The position numbers and the translations under genes are program-made. Shown here in pieces: positions 15,224 through 25,876 of a stretch of DNA of 47,750 nucleotides. The stretch lies in assembly GCA_013002465.1 (NCBI GenBank), contig JABDJO010000046.1, forward strand, positions 1 to 47,750. Direction: 5' to 3'. The first letter of the stretch is position 1. Each line of letters starts with the position of its first letter. Under the pieces are notes generated by a model, which did no database searches, was not told where the DNA came from, and saw nothing but the letters and a program-made list of their open reading frames with translations. This stretch comes from Silicimonas sp. (lineage in GTDB: Bacteria > Pseudomonadota > Alphaproteobacteria > Rhodobacterales > Rhodobacteraceae).

Positions 15224-17310
15224 GGCGATTGTTCAAGCACAAAGGCCAAAACGCTATCTGACGGGCATTGATAGGTCGCCTCACAGATCCGCGGAACCAC
15301 GTCATCCTTTGCATTGGTATCGACGTGCAAAAACCACACCTTGCCCTCGGGAGGCGCAGGCAAGACAACCTCAATTTCAGGCCCGGCATTGAATACGGCG
15401 AACACCGCGTCTTCGCGTTCGGCATAATTCGGCGAACCGGAGGCCATGCGCATTTCGGCGCACAGGATCTTTCGCTCGTGGTCCTTCCAATCTGCTTCCT
15501 GCATTGGCGTGCCGTCCTCGCGGTGCCAGAACAGGTCTTCCAACCCATCGGTTGACCGCTCCCGCGAATGCAGGAACAGGTTTTGTCTGAGAATTGGGTG
15601 CGCCTTTCTGAATGCGATCATCTGCCGCGTGAACTTCAAAAACTCAGCTTCCACGTTGGCCCAGTCAATCCATGTCGTCGGATTGTCCTGGTTGTATGCG
15701 TTGTTGTTTCCGTCTTGGCTGTGGCCCAATTCGTCGCCGGACAGGACCATCGGCGTGCCCTGCGATAACATCAATGTCGCCATCATGTTGCGGCGACGCC
15801 TTTTGCGGGCTGCGTTCACGGTCGGGTCATCGGTTGGCCCCTCGACCCCCATGTTGTCGCTGAAGTTTTCTCCGTGCCCATCCTTGCTGCGTTCGCCATT
15901 CGCTTCGTTGTGTTTTCGCCTGTAGGACACGACGTCGGCCAAGGTAAATCCGTCGTGTGCGGCCAGAAAATTGACCGAGCTGGTCGCCGGCCGTCCCGAG
16001 TGATCGAATTGACGAGCCGAGCCCGTCAGCCGGTCAGATAACCGCCGCGCCATGTCCGCATCGCCTCGCCAGAAACGTCGAACGGTGTCGCGGTATTTGT
16101 CGTTCCACTCCATAAAAGGTGGCGGAAAAGCACCAAGCCGATAACCGCCGGGACCGATATCCCATGGTTCTGCAATCAGTTTTACCCCGGCAAGCACGGG
16201 GTCTTGCCGGATCGCGGCAAAGAAACCGGAACTGGGGTCAAATCCGTGTGCTCTTCGACCGAGCGTGCTGCACAAATCAAAGCGGAAACCATCGACATGC
16301 ATCACTTCGACCCAGTATCGCAGACTGTCCATCACCATTCGCAGAATCATCGGGTGTTCAAGGTTCAGAGTGTTGCCCGTTCCGGTGTCGTTGATGTAAA
16401 AGCGCTGATCTTCGGCAAGTCGGTAATAGTTTTTGTTGTCCAGGCCGCGAAACGACAACGTCGGTCCAAGTTCGTTTCCCTCGCATGTATGGTTGTAAAC
16501 CACGTCCATGATCACCTCGATACCCGCGCTATGAAGCCGCGAGACCATGATCTGGAATTCCCGTATCCGCCCTTGGCTCAGATACCTAGGCTCGGGCGCA
16601 AAAAAGCCAAGCGTTTGATATCCCCAGTAATTGACCAGGTTCTTGTTCACCAGGAACTGGTCATTGACGAATGCCTGACTGGGCAAGAGTTCAACCGCCG
16701 TGATCCCTAACGCGTTGAAGTGATCGAGCATCGGATCAGAGGCCAACCCAAGAAACGTGCCGGGCACCGTGACGTCCGGATGTCGTTGTGTCAGACCTTT
16801 GACGTGTGTTTCGTAGATGATGCTTTCCGACACCGGTTTGGCCAGCGGCGCAACATCGCCCCAACTGAACGTCGGATCTTCGACCGAGGCTTTGGGAACA
16901 AATGGCGCGCTGTCCCGTTTATCAAAGCTAAGATCGCGTTTGCGCGAACTTGTGGCATAACCCATCAACGACGGATGCCACTGCACCTGACCAACCAGTC
17001 GTTTGGCATAAGGATCGACCAACAGCTTGTTGGGATTGAACCTGTGCCCTTTCGACGGTTCGAATGGCCCATGGACCCGAAACCCATAAAGCTGTCCGGG
17101 AAACAACCCCGCCACATGACCGTGCCACACGTCGCCATTGCGTTCCGGTAGCGGAATACGATGCGTCTCGTTCAGGCCGTCCTCGGCAAAAAGACACAGT
17201 TCAATCTTCGTGGCGTGGGCCGAGAAGACAGCGAAATTGACACCTTCTCCGTCAAAGGTCGCGCCGATCGGGTATGGTCGGCCAGCCATGATCTTGTGTT
17301 CGCCGCTCAT
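15220..17310 (-). CDS. glgX: Glycogen debranching enzyme GlgX (GH13 isoamylase type)
   Basis: 696 residues from ATG 17310, which overlaps the glgA stop (ATGA); the frame is open further upstream but that part lies in glgA. An N-terminal CBM48-like domain (PIGATFDGEGVNFAVFSAHA) precedes the GH13 barrel: MDVVYNHTCEGNE, VDGFRFDLCSTLGR with the nucleophile aspartate, LIAEPWDIGPGGY with the acid/base glutamate and LAAHDGFTLADVVSY. It hydrolyses alpha-1,6 branches of phosphorylase-limited glycogen. It is translationally coupled to glgA upstream and malQ downstream. Confidence 0.95.
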   Translation of the reverse strand: MSGEHKIMAGRPYPIGATFDGEGVNFAVFSAHATKIELCLFAEDGLNETHRIPLPERNGDVWHGHVAGLFPGQLYGFRVHGPFEPSKGHRFNPNKLLVDPYAKRLVGQVQWHPSLMGYATSSRKRDLSFDKRDSAPFVPKASVEDPTFSWGDVAPLAKPVSESIIYETHVKGLTQRHPDVTVPGTFLGLASDPMLDHFNALGITAVELLPSQAFVNDQFLVNKNLVNYWGYQTLGFFAPEPRYLSQGRIREFQIMVSRLHSAGIEVIMDVVYNHTCEGNELGPTLSFRGLDNKNYYRLAEDQRFYINDTGTGNTLNLEHPMILRMVMDSLRYWVEVMHVDGFRFDLCSTLGRRAHGFDPSSGFFAAIRQDPVLAGVKLIAEPWDIGPGGYRLGAFPPPFMEWNDKYRDTVRRFWRGDADMARRLSDRLTGSARQFDHSGRPATSSVNFLAAHDGFTLADVVSYRRKHNEANGERSKDGHGENFSDNMGVEGPTDDPTVNAARKRRRRNMMATLMLSQGTPMVLSGDELGHSQDGNNNAYNQDNPTTWIDWANVEAEFLKFTRQMIAFRKAHPILRQNLFLHSRERSTDGLEDLFWHREDGTPMQEADWKDHERKILCAEMRMASGSPNYAEREDAVFAVFNAGPEIEVVLPAPPEGKVWFLHVDTNAKDDVVPRICEATYQCPSDSVLAFVLEQSP

Positions 17311-18737
17311 GCCGGGGTGCTTAGAGAGTCGTAAAGTTCTGCGTATGCGCGTGCGGATACGTCCCAGCCGACAGGGTGTTTCATCCCATTGCGCTGAATA
17401 CGTGACCACTGGGGCGCATCGGCGTAAATGGCGCGAAGATCCATCAGACTGTTTGCCAATGCACGGGCGGTCACGGGATGAAACTGCAAACCGGTCGCAA
17501 CCCCATCCCGCATGGCTGCGGTATTGGCAGGGATCACCGTATCAGCCAGGCCCCCTGTCAGGGCAACAACCGGCACCGTGCCATAGCGCAATCCATAAAG
17601 CTGGGTCAGCCCGCAGGGCTCAAAGCGCGAAGGCACCAAAACAGCATCGGCACCAGCAAACATGCGGTGCGACAGGTCTTCGTCATAACCAATGCGAACC
17701 GATACAAAGGGATGAGCATCGGCGGCGCGCAGCCATGCGGTTTCCAACGCGCGATCGCCAGAACCCAAAAGCGCCAGTCGCCCGCCGCGATCGACAAGCG
17801 CAGGTAAGGCATCGAGCAAAAGGTCAAGCCCCTTCTGCTCGGTCAGGCGGGAAACAACGATGCAAAGCGGGCCATCGGCGGCGGGAAGACCGAATTCTTT
17901 TTCCAGGCGTGCCTTGGCTTTCTTCTTGCCCCGTGGCGTGTGGTAATGCGTCGTAATCGCGGTGTCTGTGGCGGGGTTCCAGGCCTCAAGATCGATCCCG
18001 TTCAGGATGCCGCACAGGTCCGCCTGCCGACCGTCAATCACTCCTTCCAGCCCCATGCCAAATTCCGGTGTCGTCAGTTCACGTGCATAGGTTGGGCTAA
18101 CCGTGCTGATTTTGTCAGCAGCTACGATCCCGGCCTTCAACATGTTGATCTGGCCCCAGAATTCAAAACCGTCGCTGGTGAATCCATTCGCCGGCAGACG
18201 CAGCGCGTTCAATCGCGCGGCAGGCGCAATCCCGTGAAACGCAACGTTGTGGATGGTCAGAAGCGTACCCGCCCTGGCACCCATTTCTTTGATGTACCAA
18301 GGTGTCAACGCTGCCTGCCAGTCGTGCAGATGCAGGGCTTCGGGAATCCAATCGCCGATACCGTTGGCCGCCAGATAGGCCGCGACCCACGAAAGGGCCG
18401 CAAATCGCTCCGGGTTGTCGGCGTAGTCCTGCCCGCCGTCATCAAGATAGATCGAGCCGGTGCGGTCATAAAGATGCGGCGCATCAAGGATCAAAAAGTC
18501 CAGGCCAGCAGCCTCTGCCACAATCAATTTGGCGGGACCTCCGAACAGGTTCTTGTCTTTCCAGACGGTCTTTCCCGCACCGACTGCACGGAGCACCGAC
18601 GGATACCCCGGCAGCAGCGTGCGCAATGCCCAACCCTCGGCAGCCAGTGCGCCGGGAAGCGCGCCGACGACATCCGCCAAACCTCCGGTCTTGATCAACG
18701 GCGCGCATTCAGAAGCGACCGATAGCGCGTGCCTCAT
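17307..18737 (-). CDS. glgA: Glycogen synthase (ADP-glucose type)
   Basis: 476 residues from ATG 18737, chosen because it forms the same ATGA overlap (with the glgC stop) seen at the next two junctions; an in-frame start five codons upstream exists. The ADP-glucose-binding motif [13 protein letters not shown] is near residue 17, and the GT5 C-terminal motif [18 protein letters not shown] lies about two-thirds of the way along. Length equals that of typical bacterial GlgA. It elongates alpha-1,4-glucan from ADP-glucose made by GlgC. Confidence 0.96.
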   Translation of the reverse strand: MRHALSVASECAPLIKTGGLADVVGALPGALAAEGWALRTLLPGYPSVLRAVGAGKTVWKDKNLFGGPAKLIVAEAAGLDFLILDAPHLYDRTGSIYLDDGGQDYADNPERFAALSWVAAYLAANGIGDWIPEALHLHDWQAALTPWYIKEMGARAGTLLTIHNVAFHGIAPAARLNALRLPANGFTSDGFEFWGQINMLKAGIVAADKISTVSPTYARELTTPEFGMGLEGVIDGRQADLCGILNGIDLEAWNPATDTAITTHYHTPRGKKKAKARLEKEFGLPAADGPLCIVVSRLTEQKGLDLLLDALPALVDRGGRLALLGSGDRALETAWLRAADAHPFVSVRIGYDEDLSHRMFAGADAVLVPSRFEPCGLTQLYGLRYGTVPVVALTGGLADTVIPANTAAMRDGVATGLQFHPVTARALANSLMDLRAIYADAPQWSRIQRNGMKHPVGWDVSARAYAELYDSLSTPA

Positions 18738-19999
18738 TGTGCGGTTGCCCATTCCTCGACCATCGGCTTGGTGATCAGGGTCACGCCATTGTCGGTCACC
18801 CGAAAGAATTTCTTGTCCTCCTCAGGGTCTTCTCCAACCACCATGTTTTGCGGGATATGTACGCCGCGGTCGATGACCACATTGTGCAGACGCGCTTTGC
18901 GGTCAATGGTGACGTAGGGCAGTACGACCGCGTGATCCAGCACGGAAAAGCTGTTTGAATGTACGCCCGTAAACAAAAGTGAATTGCGCACCTCGGTGCC
19001 CGAAATGATACACCCGCCAGACACCAGGGAACTAATCGCCAATCCGCGGCGATTTTCCTCGTCATGGATGAATTTCGCTGGCGGCACGCTTTCGGAATAT
19101 GTCCAGATCGGCCAGTCCTTGTCCCAAAGGTCAAGGTCAGGATCGAAATCCGTCAAGTTGATGTTGGCCGCGTGAAAGGCATCGACCGTGCCGACATCGC
19201 GCCAATAGGCCGGTGCCTCGTCCTTGCTGCGCACGCAGCTATCGCTGAAACGGTGCGCCATGGCTTTGCCGTTCTTCACGATATACGGGATCAGGTCGCC
19301 GCCAAAATCGTGCGATGAATTTGGGTCTTCAGCATCGGCAAGCAGAAGTTCACGCAGGTATTTCCAGTCAAAGACATAGATCCCCATGGACGCAAGCGCG
19401 TTGTCGGGGTCGCCGGGAATACCGGGGGGATCGTCGGGCTTTTCCAAAAACTGCGTGATCTGGTCCTTACCGTCCACATGCATCACGCCAAAGGCGGTGG
19501 CTTCCATACGTGGCACGGTCAGGCACCCAACTGTTACATCCGCACCTGTTTCAACGTGCTGGCGCAGCATGATCTCGTAATCCATCTTGTAGATGTGATC
19601 GCCGGCAAGGATCAGAACATAATCAACATCATAGCTGTCGATAATGTCGATGTTCTGGGTCACCGCATCGGCAGTACCCAGATACCATTTGTTTTCCGCC
19701 ACTCTCTGACTGGCGGGCAATATGTCGAGGTACTCGTTTCGCTCAGCACGAAAGAAATCCCAGCCGCGCTGACAGTGACGGATCAGCGAGTGCGCCTTGT
19801 ATTGCGTCGCAATCGACATCTTGCGGATGCCGGAATTCAGGGCGTTGGACAGTGCAAAATCAATAATCCTGGACTTGCCGCCAAAGTAGACCGCAGGTTT
19901 CGCGCGACGATCTGTCAGCTCTTTCAGCCGGCTACCGCGTCCCCCGGCCAACACGAAGGCCATAGAGCGGTTCGTTAGTCTGCGGTCGGTGATGGCCAT
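18734..19999 (-). CDS. glgC: Glucose-1-phosphate adenylyltransferase
   Basis: 421 residues. The nucleotidyltransferase N-terminal motif [15 protein letters not shown] and the following [16 protein letters not shown] are diagnostic; [24 protein letters not shown] and FLEKPDDPP mark the active site. The C-terminal third is the left-handed beta-helix domain ([12 protein letters not shown] and following repeats). It makes ADP-glucose from glucose-1-phosphate and ATP, the committed and allosterically controlled step of bacterial glycogen synthesis. It lies 21 bases after glgB and overlaps glgA. Confidence 0.97.
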   Translation of the reverse strand: MAITDRRLTNRSMAFVLAGGRGSRLKELTDRRAKPAVYFGGKSRIIDFALSNALNSGIRKMSIATQYKAHSLIRHCQRGWDFFRAERNEYLDILPASQRVAENKWYLGTADAVTQNIDIIDSYDVDYVLILAGDHIYKMDYEIMLRQHVETGADVTVGCLTVPRMEATAFGVMHVDGKDQITQFLEKPDDPPGIPGDPDNALASMGIYVFDWKYLRELLLADAEDPNSSHDFGGDLIPYIVKNGKAMAHRFSDSCVRSKDEAPAYWRDVGTVDAFHAANINLTDFDPDLDLWDKDWPIWTYSESVPPAKFIHDEENRRGLAISSLVSGGCIISGTEVRNSLLFTGVHSNSFSVLDHAVVLPYVTIDRKARLHNVVIDRGVHIPQNMVVGEDPEEDKKFFRVTDNGVTLITKPMVEEWATAQ

Positions 20000-20020
20000 C
20001 TTGTTCCCCCAAAGCTGGTG

Positions 20021-22228
20021 TCAGTTATGGTCGTGGGTCAGTATGAGTGTCGACAACGGCGGCAAAAGCAGTTCGGCCGAATGCGATTGCCCATGCCAGG
20101 CCTTTTTTTCTGCATCCACGCCGCCCAGGTTTCCCCTGTTCGCGCCGCCATAGATCCCGGCGTCTGTGTTCAACGCCTCGCGCCAATGGCCGCCGCGTGG
20201 CATGCCGCATCGCCATGCAACACGCTCGACGGGCGTGAAGTTCGACACAACGACAACGGGTGGATCATCCGGCCCGCCAAACCGCGCCCAGGCAAAGACG
20301 GATATGTCCGTTGCGCCACCTTCGATCCACTGAAAACCATCGTGTTCGCAATCTTTGACATGCAGTGCTGGCGTGGCCCGGTAAAGCGTGTTCAGATCAC
20401 GCACCAATCTCTGGACGCCTTGGTGTTCAGGCCGCTCCGCCGCATCCCAGTCAATCTGGCCATCGTGGTTCCATTCAGACGGCTGTGCAAACTCGCAGCC
20501 CATGAACAACAATTTCTTGCCAGGATGGCCCCACATGAACCCGTAATAGGCGCGCAGATTGGCGAATTTCTCCCAATCCGGCCCTGGCATCTTGGCCAGC
20601 ATCGACCCTTTGCCATGCACAACTTCGTCATGGCTGATCGGCAGAACGAAGTTCTCGGAAAAGGCATAGTCGATGCCAAAGGTCATCAAATGGTGGTCGT
20701 GTTTGCGGTGGACCGGTTCCTTTTCGACATACCGCAGCGTGTCGTTCATCCAGCCCATGTTCCACTTGTACCCAAACCCCAGGCCCCCGGCATCGACAGG
20801 GGCGGAAATCTGAGGAAAACTCGTGCTTTCTTCCGCCACAGTCATGGTCCCCGGCACCTCGGCATAGACCACCGTGTTCATCCGCTTCAAAAGATCGATC
20901 GCTTCATAGTTTTCCCGCCCGCCGTGGATGTTCGGGACCCATTCGCCCTCTTTGCGGGAATAGTCGCGGTAAAGCATCGAAGCCACCGCATCAACGCGCA
21001 GCCCGTCGACGTGGTACTCTTCAAGCCAGTACAAGGCATTGGAAACCAGGAAATTCGCAACTTCGCGCCGACCGTAGTTGTAGATCAGTGTGTTCCAGTC
21101 CTGGTGGAACCCTTCCCGCGGATCGGCGTGCTCGTAAAGCGCCGTGCCATCAAATCGCGCCAAGCCGTGGTCATCGCTTGGAAAGTGCCCCGGCACCCAG
21201 TCTAGGATTACGCCAAGTCCGGTGCGGTGCGCGGCATCGACAAGGTCCCGAAATTCATGTGGTGGCCCAAACCGGATGGTCGGCGCAAAAAGCCCGACCG
21301 GTTGATATCCCCACGAGCCGTCAAAGGGATATTCGCTGATCGGAAGCAACTCGATATGGGTAAACCCCATGTCCGCAGCATATTCGACCAGTTCCTCGGC
21401 CGCTTCGCGATAGGAAATCGGCCTGCCGCCATCCTTGCGCCGCCACGATCCAAGATGCACCTCATAGATCGAAATTGGCGCCGTGCGCGCGTTGCGCCCG
21501 GCCCGTTCCTGCATCCACTGATCGTCTTTCCAGCCAAACCCGGCGATGTCGCGCACAACCGAGGCTTTGGCAGGTGGATGCTCAGAGCCAAATCCCACTG
21601 GGTCGGCCTTTAGTGGTTGGGCGGTGTCATCAGGGCCGATGACTTCGTACTTGTAGGGCGTACCGTCACCGAATTCGGGTACGAAAATCTCCCAAATGCC
21701 GGATGCTCCGCGCCGACGCATTACATGGCGTCGCCCGTCCCATTGGTTGAAGTCCCCCAGTACGGAAACGCGGCGTGCATTCGGTGCCCAAACTGCAAAA
21801 TGAACGCCGTCGCATTCCTCATGATGGATGACGTGTGCGCCAAGAGCGTGCCACAACCTGCGATGCGTACCCTCACCCAACAGGTACTCGTCCATCTCGC
21901 CCAACACGGGACCGAAACGATAGGCGTCGTCATATTCAAATTCCGACCCTTCGGCGGTCACTCCGGCAAAGCGATAGGGTTTGGTTTCGACGATCTTGCC
22001 GTGAAAGAGCCCAGGATTGTTCGGCACCGCATGCAAAGGCTGCCGTTTTTCGCCCTGCACAGCAAAAAGCTGTGCCGCCCCCGGATTGAAAGCTGTCACA
22101 TAGGTTGCGCGACCGATCTTGTGCGGCCCCAGCACCGAAAACGGATCGTCATGCCGCCCGCTACAGATCAGATCGAGAATCTCACCCGATGGAAGTCCAA
22201 CGAGATCGGAAGTCGTGGCTTCTTGCAT
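20021..22228 (-). CDS. glgB: 1,4-alpha-glucan branching enzyme
   Basis: 735 residues, the normal two-CBM48-module GlgB length. The N-terminal region ([11 protein letters not shown] and, later, [20 protein letters not shown]) is followed by the GH13 barrel: [38 protein letters not shown] with the nucleophile, [12 protein letters not shown] with the acid/base, and [11 protein letters not shown]. It cuts alpha-1,4 chains and rejoins them as alpha-1,6 branches. It lies 42 bases after glgP in the operon. Confidence 0.96.
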   Translation of the reverse strand: MQEATTSDLVGLPSGEILDLICSGRHDDPFSVLGPHKIGRATYVTAFNPGAAQLFAVQGEKRQPLHAVPNNPGLFHGKIVETKPYRFAGVTAEGSEFEYDDAYRFGPVLGEMDEYLLGEGTHRRLWHALGAHVIHHEECDGVHFAVWAPNARRVSVLGDFNQWDGRRHVMRRRGASGIWEIFVPEFGDGTPYKYEVIGPDDTAQPLKADPVGFGSEHPPAKASVVRDIAGFGWKDDQWMQERAGRNARTAPISIYEVHLGSWRRKDGGRPISYREAAEELVEYAADMGFTHIELLPISEYPFDGSWGYQPVGLFAPTIRFGPPHEFRDLVDAAHRTGLGVILDWVPGHFPSDDHGLARFDGTALYEHADPREGFHQDWNTLIYNYGRREVANFLVSNALYWLEEYHVDGLRVDAVASMLYRDYSRKEGEWVPNIHGGRENYEAIDLLKRMNTVVYAEVPGTMTVAEESTSFPQISAPVDAGGLGFGYKWNMGWMNDTLRYVEKEPVHRKHDHHLMTFGIDYAFSENFVLPISHDEVVHGKGSMLAKMPGPDWEKFANLRAYYGFMWGHPGKKLLFMGCEFAQPSEWNHDGQIDWDAAERPEHQGVQRLVRDLNTLYRATPALHVKDCEHDGFQWIEGGATDISVFAWARFGGPDDPPVVVVSNFTPVERVAWRCGMPRGGHWREALNTDAGIYGGANRGNLGGVDAEKKAWHGQSHSAELLLPPLSTLILTHDHN

Positions 22229-22270
22229 GATTCCAGCCTAGCTATCTTTTCCAGACCCACAACCGGGTTA

Positions 22271-24682
22271 TCACCCATCCAAAAGCGAAGTTGCGTGCCA
22301 AATATCGGAATTGTAACCAAGAATCGTGCGGTCCGACGAGAACCAGCCCGACCGGGCCGTGTTCAGCGCCGCCTTGCCCATCCATTGGTCAGGCTTGGCA
22401 AAGGTCGCATCAACTTCCCGCTGCGCTCGCCAATAGTCTGCGAAATCCGAGGCCACCAGGAAATAATCCGATCCGCCGACATTGTCGGTGATACTGCGAA
22501 AACGCTCTGGCTCGGTTTGGGAAAACTCGCCCCTCGCGATAGCTTTCAGGGCGGCACCAAGCCGGGGCTCGGCGGCAATGGCCCGGCTTGCGTGATCGGG
22601 CATGGCTCTCTCGGCATCAACCTGATCTGCGGTCAAACCGAATAGAAAGAAGTTTTCCGCACCGACCCTGTCACGTATTTCGACGTTGGCACCATCCAGC
22701 GTGCCGATCGTCAGCGCACCGTTCAATGCAAACTTCATATTCCCCGTGCCCGAGGCTTCTTTGCCAGCCGTCGATATCTGCTCGCTAAGATCCGATGCCG
22801 GTATCAGCCGCTCGGCCATGGTGACGTTGTAGTTGGGCAGGTACAGGACTTGAAGATAGGGGCTGGTCACCGGGTCCGAGTTCAGAACCAAAGCGACATC
22901 ATTGATCAGACGAATGATGTCCTTGGCAAAGACATAACCAGGCGCTGCCTTGCCGCCAAAAATCTTGACCCGAGGCGTCCAGCCCGCATCCGGGTTTTCA
23001 CGGATCGCCTGCCACAAAGCGATGGCCTCAAGGATATTCAGATGTTGGCGCTTGTACTCGTGTATGCGTTTGATCTGCACGTCAAAAAGCGCATCGGGAT
23101 CGGCGCTCATTCCGTGTGCGGTCTTAAGCCAATTTGACAAGTCCACCTTGTTGGCGCGCTTGGCTGCGGCGAAGTCCTCAAGGAAACTGGGATCGCTTGT
23201 TGCGTCGTCCAAATTCGAAAGCTGTTCCAGATCCCCCACCCAGTTGGTTCCGATGGTCTTTGTGATCAGGTCACTCAGCCGGGGATTGGCCGACAACACC
23301 CAACGGCGCGGAGTCACACCGTTGGTCTGGTTCACGATCCGGTCAGGATGGGCCGCGTGCAAATCCTTGAACACTGTCGATTTCATCAAATCGGTATGCA
23401 GCGCTGAAACACCGTTCACCCGATGCGCCATGATGAACGACAACTCGCCCATCTTGATCTCGCCATGCTCGACGACTTTGACCCTGCTTTTCGGATGTTT
23501 CTTGGCATGTAGGCCGTCAATCCGCTCGATCAGTGAAACATGACGCGGCAGCAATCGCGACATCAGCGTCTCGGACCAGCGCTCCAACGCCTCGGGCAAC
23601 AACGTGTGGTTCGTGTAAGATAGGCAACCCTGCGCGATGTCGACCGCATCTTCGAAATCCAGCCCCCGCTCGTCGTGCAGCAGGCGCACCAATTCGGGCC
23701 CTGCAATCGCCGGGTGTGTGTCGTTCAACTGAATGGACACTTTGTTCGGTAAACTACGAAGATCGTGACCCTCGGAATCGAACCGACGCAGAAGGTCGCG
23801 CAAACTTGCGGCGGTAAAGAAGAACTCCTGCTTCAACCGCAGTTCCTTGCCGACTTCGGTGGTATCATCGGGATACAGCACCCGGCTGATCGTGCGTGCC
23901 AAGGCTTCCTGTTCTGCTGCCGCAGCAAATGCGCCCTGGTTGAACTGGTCCAGGTCAAATACCAGCACAGGCTTGGCACTCCAAAGCCGCAGCGTGTTGG
24001 CCCATCGACCCTTCCAGCCAATGATCGGAGTGTCATAGGCCTGGGCCAAGACACCCTCATCCGGCGCCCAGACTGCCTTTGCACCTTTTTCGGAAACACT
24101 GCCGCCAAAGCCGATTTCGAATTTCGCCTCGGGCCGTTCGAACTCCCATGCATTGCGTTGTAAAAGCCAGGTTTCTGGTTCCTCCACCTGCCGACCGCCA
24201 ACAAAACTCTGTCGAAACAGACCGTGTTCATACCGGATTCCATACCCATAGGCCGGTAAACCCAGGGTCGAAAGGGAATCCAGAAAACATGCCGCCAGTC
24301 GCCCCAGACCACCATTTCCCAATGCGGCATCCGGCTCGTCATGAACGATGGTGTCGAAATCCAAACCCAGCTCGTTCAGTGCCGTGGCCGCCTGATCCTC
24401 AAGACGAAGATTGGTTATGGCATCCTGCAAAAGCCTGCCAATCAGGAATTCCATCGACAGGTAATAGATGCGTTTCGCACGTGCCTGATAGGTCGCGCGG
24501 GTCGCCTCGAACCAACGTTCGACGATCTGGTCACGCACCGCAATCGACAAGGCCATACGCCAGTCATACGTTGTGGCGTGTTCCGGATCCTTGCCCAACG
24601 AATATGTCAGATGCGAAAGGATCCCTGCACGAAGCCCAGCCATTCCTGGTGCCGCCTCAGGCTGTTGCGAGAGATAAGTCAA
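22271..24682 (-). CDS. glgP: Glycogen/maltodextrin phosphorylase
   Basis: 803 residues from a TTG at 24682 that has AGGA seven bases upstream. No ATG lies upstream in frame; an in-frame ATG at 24643 is the alternative start and still retains the conserved AGILSHLTYSLGKDPEHAT. GT35 motifs: YLSMEFLIGRLLQD near the N-terminus, ALGNGGLGRLAACFLDSL, and the pyridoxal-phosphate site EASGTGNMKFALNG with K650. It releases glucose-1-phosphate from glycogen. As the first gene of the six-gene operon it sets breakdown and synthesis on one transcript. Confidence 0.95.
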   Translation of the reverse strand: MTYLSQQPEAAPGMAGLRAGILSHLTYSLGKDPEHATTYDWRMALSIAVRDQIVERWFEATRATYQARAKRIYYLSMEFLIGRLLQDAITNLRLEDQAATALNELGLDFDTIVHDEPDAALGNGGLGRLAACFLDSLSTLGLPAYGYGIRYEHGLFRQSFVGGRQVEEPETWLLQRNAWEFERPEAKFEIGFGGSVSEKGAKAVWAPDEGVLAQAYDTPIIGWKGRWANTLRLWSAKPVLVFDLDQFNQGAFAAAAEQEALARTISRVLYPDDTTEVGKELRLKQEFFFTAASLRDLLRRFDSEGHDLRSLPNKVSIQLNDTHPAIAGPELVRLLHDERGLDFEDAVDIAQGCLSYTNHTLLPEALERWSETLMSRLLPRHVSLIERIDGLHAKKHPKSRVKVVEHGEIKMGELSFIMAHRVNGVSALHTDLMKSTVFKDLHAAHPDRIVNQTNGVTPRRWVLSANPRLSDLITKTIGTNWVGDLEQLSNLDDATSDPSFLEDFAAAKRANKVDLSNWLKTAHGMSADPDALFDVQIKRIHEYKRQHLNILEAIALWQAIRENPDAGWTPRVKIFGGKAAPGYVFAKDIIRLINDVALVLNSDPVTSPYLQVLYLPNYNVTMAERLIPASDLSEQISTAGKEASGTGNMKFALNGALTIGTLDGANVEIRDRVGAENFFLFGLTADQVDAERAMPDHASRAIAAEPRLGAALKAIARGEFSQTEPERFRSITDNVGGSDYFLVASDFADYWRAQREVDATFAKPDQWMGKAALNTARSGWFSSDRTILGYNSDIWHATSLLDG

Positions 24683-24803
24683 TGCTCGGTCCTGCCATTG
24701 TTAACGCTATCTTGACCGCGGCCTTATCCGACCAGACCGGCCAAAGCGCAAGCACGTCCCGGAAAAAACCTGGTGCACTCGCTGCTTTTCGCCATCACTC
24801 ATT

Positions 24804-25070
24804 TTAGGTGAATGCCGCCTTTGTTGACCCCGCGACAAACTTTGAGAAGAACCAACTCGACGATTTGCTAGGCCATCCTAAAACACCCGACCCATCAAGA
24901 ATTTCGGAGTAGAAAACCACACTCGCATTGATCTCCCGAATTTTCACGAACACAGCCATCCCCGAGCGGGCCGGGAAATCTGCGGCCAAGTCAAAGTGTT
25001 CGACGACTGCCGAGGGGAAACGAAGCAGATTCAGCGTTTTTTCCTCGTCCTGGTTCAGTCGCTCCCGCAA
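24804..25070 (-). CDS. Hypothetical short frame downstream of the DEH reductase gene
   Basis: An 88-codon frame from a TTG at 25070; it is actually open back to the stop of the SDR gene at 25119. The protein contains EEKTLNLLRFPSAVVEHFDL and FVKIREINASVVFYSE; it matched no family I recognise. It has no good start or ribosome site and occupies most of the 436-base gap between glgP and the SDR gene. It may be chance, or the remnant of a decayed gene at the end of the alginate operon. The rest of the gap (24683-24803) should hold the glgP promoter, but none was identified. Confidence 0.2.
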   Translation of the reverse strand: MRERLNQDEEKTLNLLRFPSAVVEHFDLAADFPARSGMAVFVKIREINASVVFYSEILDGSGVLGWPSKSSSWFFSKFVAGSTKAAFT

Positions 25071-25118
25071 ATGGTTCCGCCTGCCACTCGGAGTGAAGAT
25101 GCCATTAGGTTGAAATGG

Positions 25119-25862
25119 CTAAGAAAACAGCATCCCGCCGTTGATGTCGATATTGGCGCCTGTAATGAAAGCGCTGTCATCGCAGGCGAGGAACAAGACA
25201 AGGTTGGCCGCGTCGCTGACATGGCCCTGCCGCTTAAGTGGAGCATTGGCTTCAAACCCCCGTCGACCTGCATCCGGCGTATGGATGTTGTGAAAGTCGG
25301 TGTCGATCATACCAGGGCAAAGCGCGTTGACACGGATGTCGGGGCCCAGTTCTTTTGCGAGCCCTCGGGTCATGGTCATCACTGCACCCTTCGAGGTTGC
25401 ATAAGGCACGGCACCCGGACCGCCTCCGTCGCGGCCTGCCTGGCTGGCGAGATTCACGATCGCCCCCGATTTCATGTGCTGGAGTGCAGCGTTGGTCATC
25501 AGGAAGGTGCTGGTCAGGTTGACGTCCATGACGTTTTTCCAGTGCTCAAGCGACATTTCAGCGATTCTTTCGCGCGCGACCAGACCGCCAGCGTTGTTGA
25601 CCAGCACGTGGATACCACCGAACTCCTCTACTGCGCGGTTGGCCAGGGCATCCACATCTTCCTTTTTGGTCAGGTCGCCTTGCATGGCAAACGCGCGGCC
25701 ACCCGCGTCCTGGATTTCGGCTGCGGTGGCTTCGGCGCCCGCTGAGCTTGCGAAGTAGTTGATTGCGACGCTTGCGCCTTCGGTGGCGAGTTTCTTGGCG
25801 ACTGCTGCGCCGATGTCGCGTCCGCCACCGGTGACAATCGCTGTTTTACCTTGAAGTTTCAT
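25119..25862 (-). CDS. Short-chain dehydrogenase, probable DEH reductase (alginate pathway)
   Basis: 247 residues from ATG 25862, with AAGGA upstream and 14 bases after the lyase gene. SDR motifs: TGGGRDIG (cofactor glycines), NNAGG, and the catalytic Ser-Tyr-Lys set in VNLASQAG and YATSKGA. The stretch NLASQAGRDGGGPGAVPYA and the INYFASSAG segment after the first fold are characteristic of reductases acting on 4-deoxy-L-erythro-5-hexoseulose uronate (DEH), the open-chain alginate monomer, as in Flavobacterium and Sphingomonas enzymes. The product would be 2-keto-3-deoxy-D-gluconate, which enters the Entner-Doudoroff route. Assignment to DEH rests on these motifs and on the alginate lyase next door. 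Confidence 0.82.
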   Translation of the reverse strand: MKLQGKTAIVTGGGRDIGAAVAKKLATEGASVAINYFASSAGAEATAAEIQDAGGRAFAMQGDLTKKEDVDALANRAVEEFGGIHVLVNNAGGLVARERIAEMSLEHWKNVMDVNLTSTFLMTNAALQHMKSGAIVNLASQAGRDGGGPGAVPYATSKGAVMTMTRGLAKELGPDIRVNALCPGMIDTDFHNIHTPDAGRRGFEANAPLKRQGHVSDAANLVLFLACDDSAFITGANIDINGGMLFS

Positions 25863-25876
25863 GTTCTTATCCTTGC

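Noticed and set aside
20018-21205. A 395-codon plus-strand frame opposite glgB
   Set aside because: Antisense shadow of glgB with no recognisable domain.
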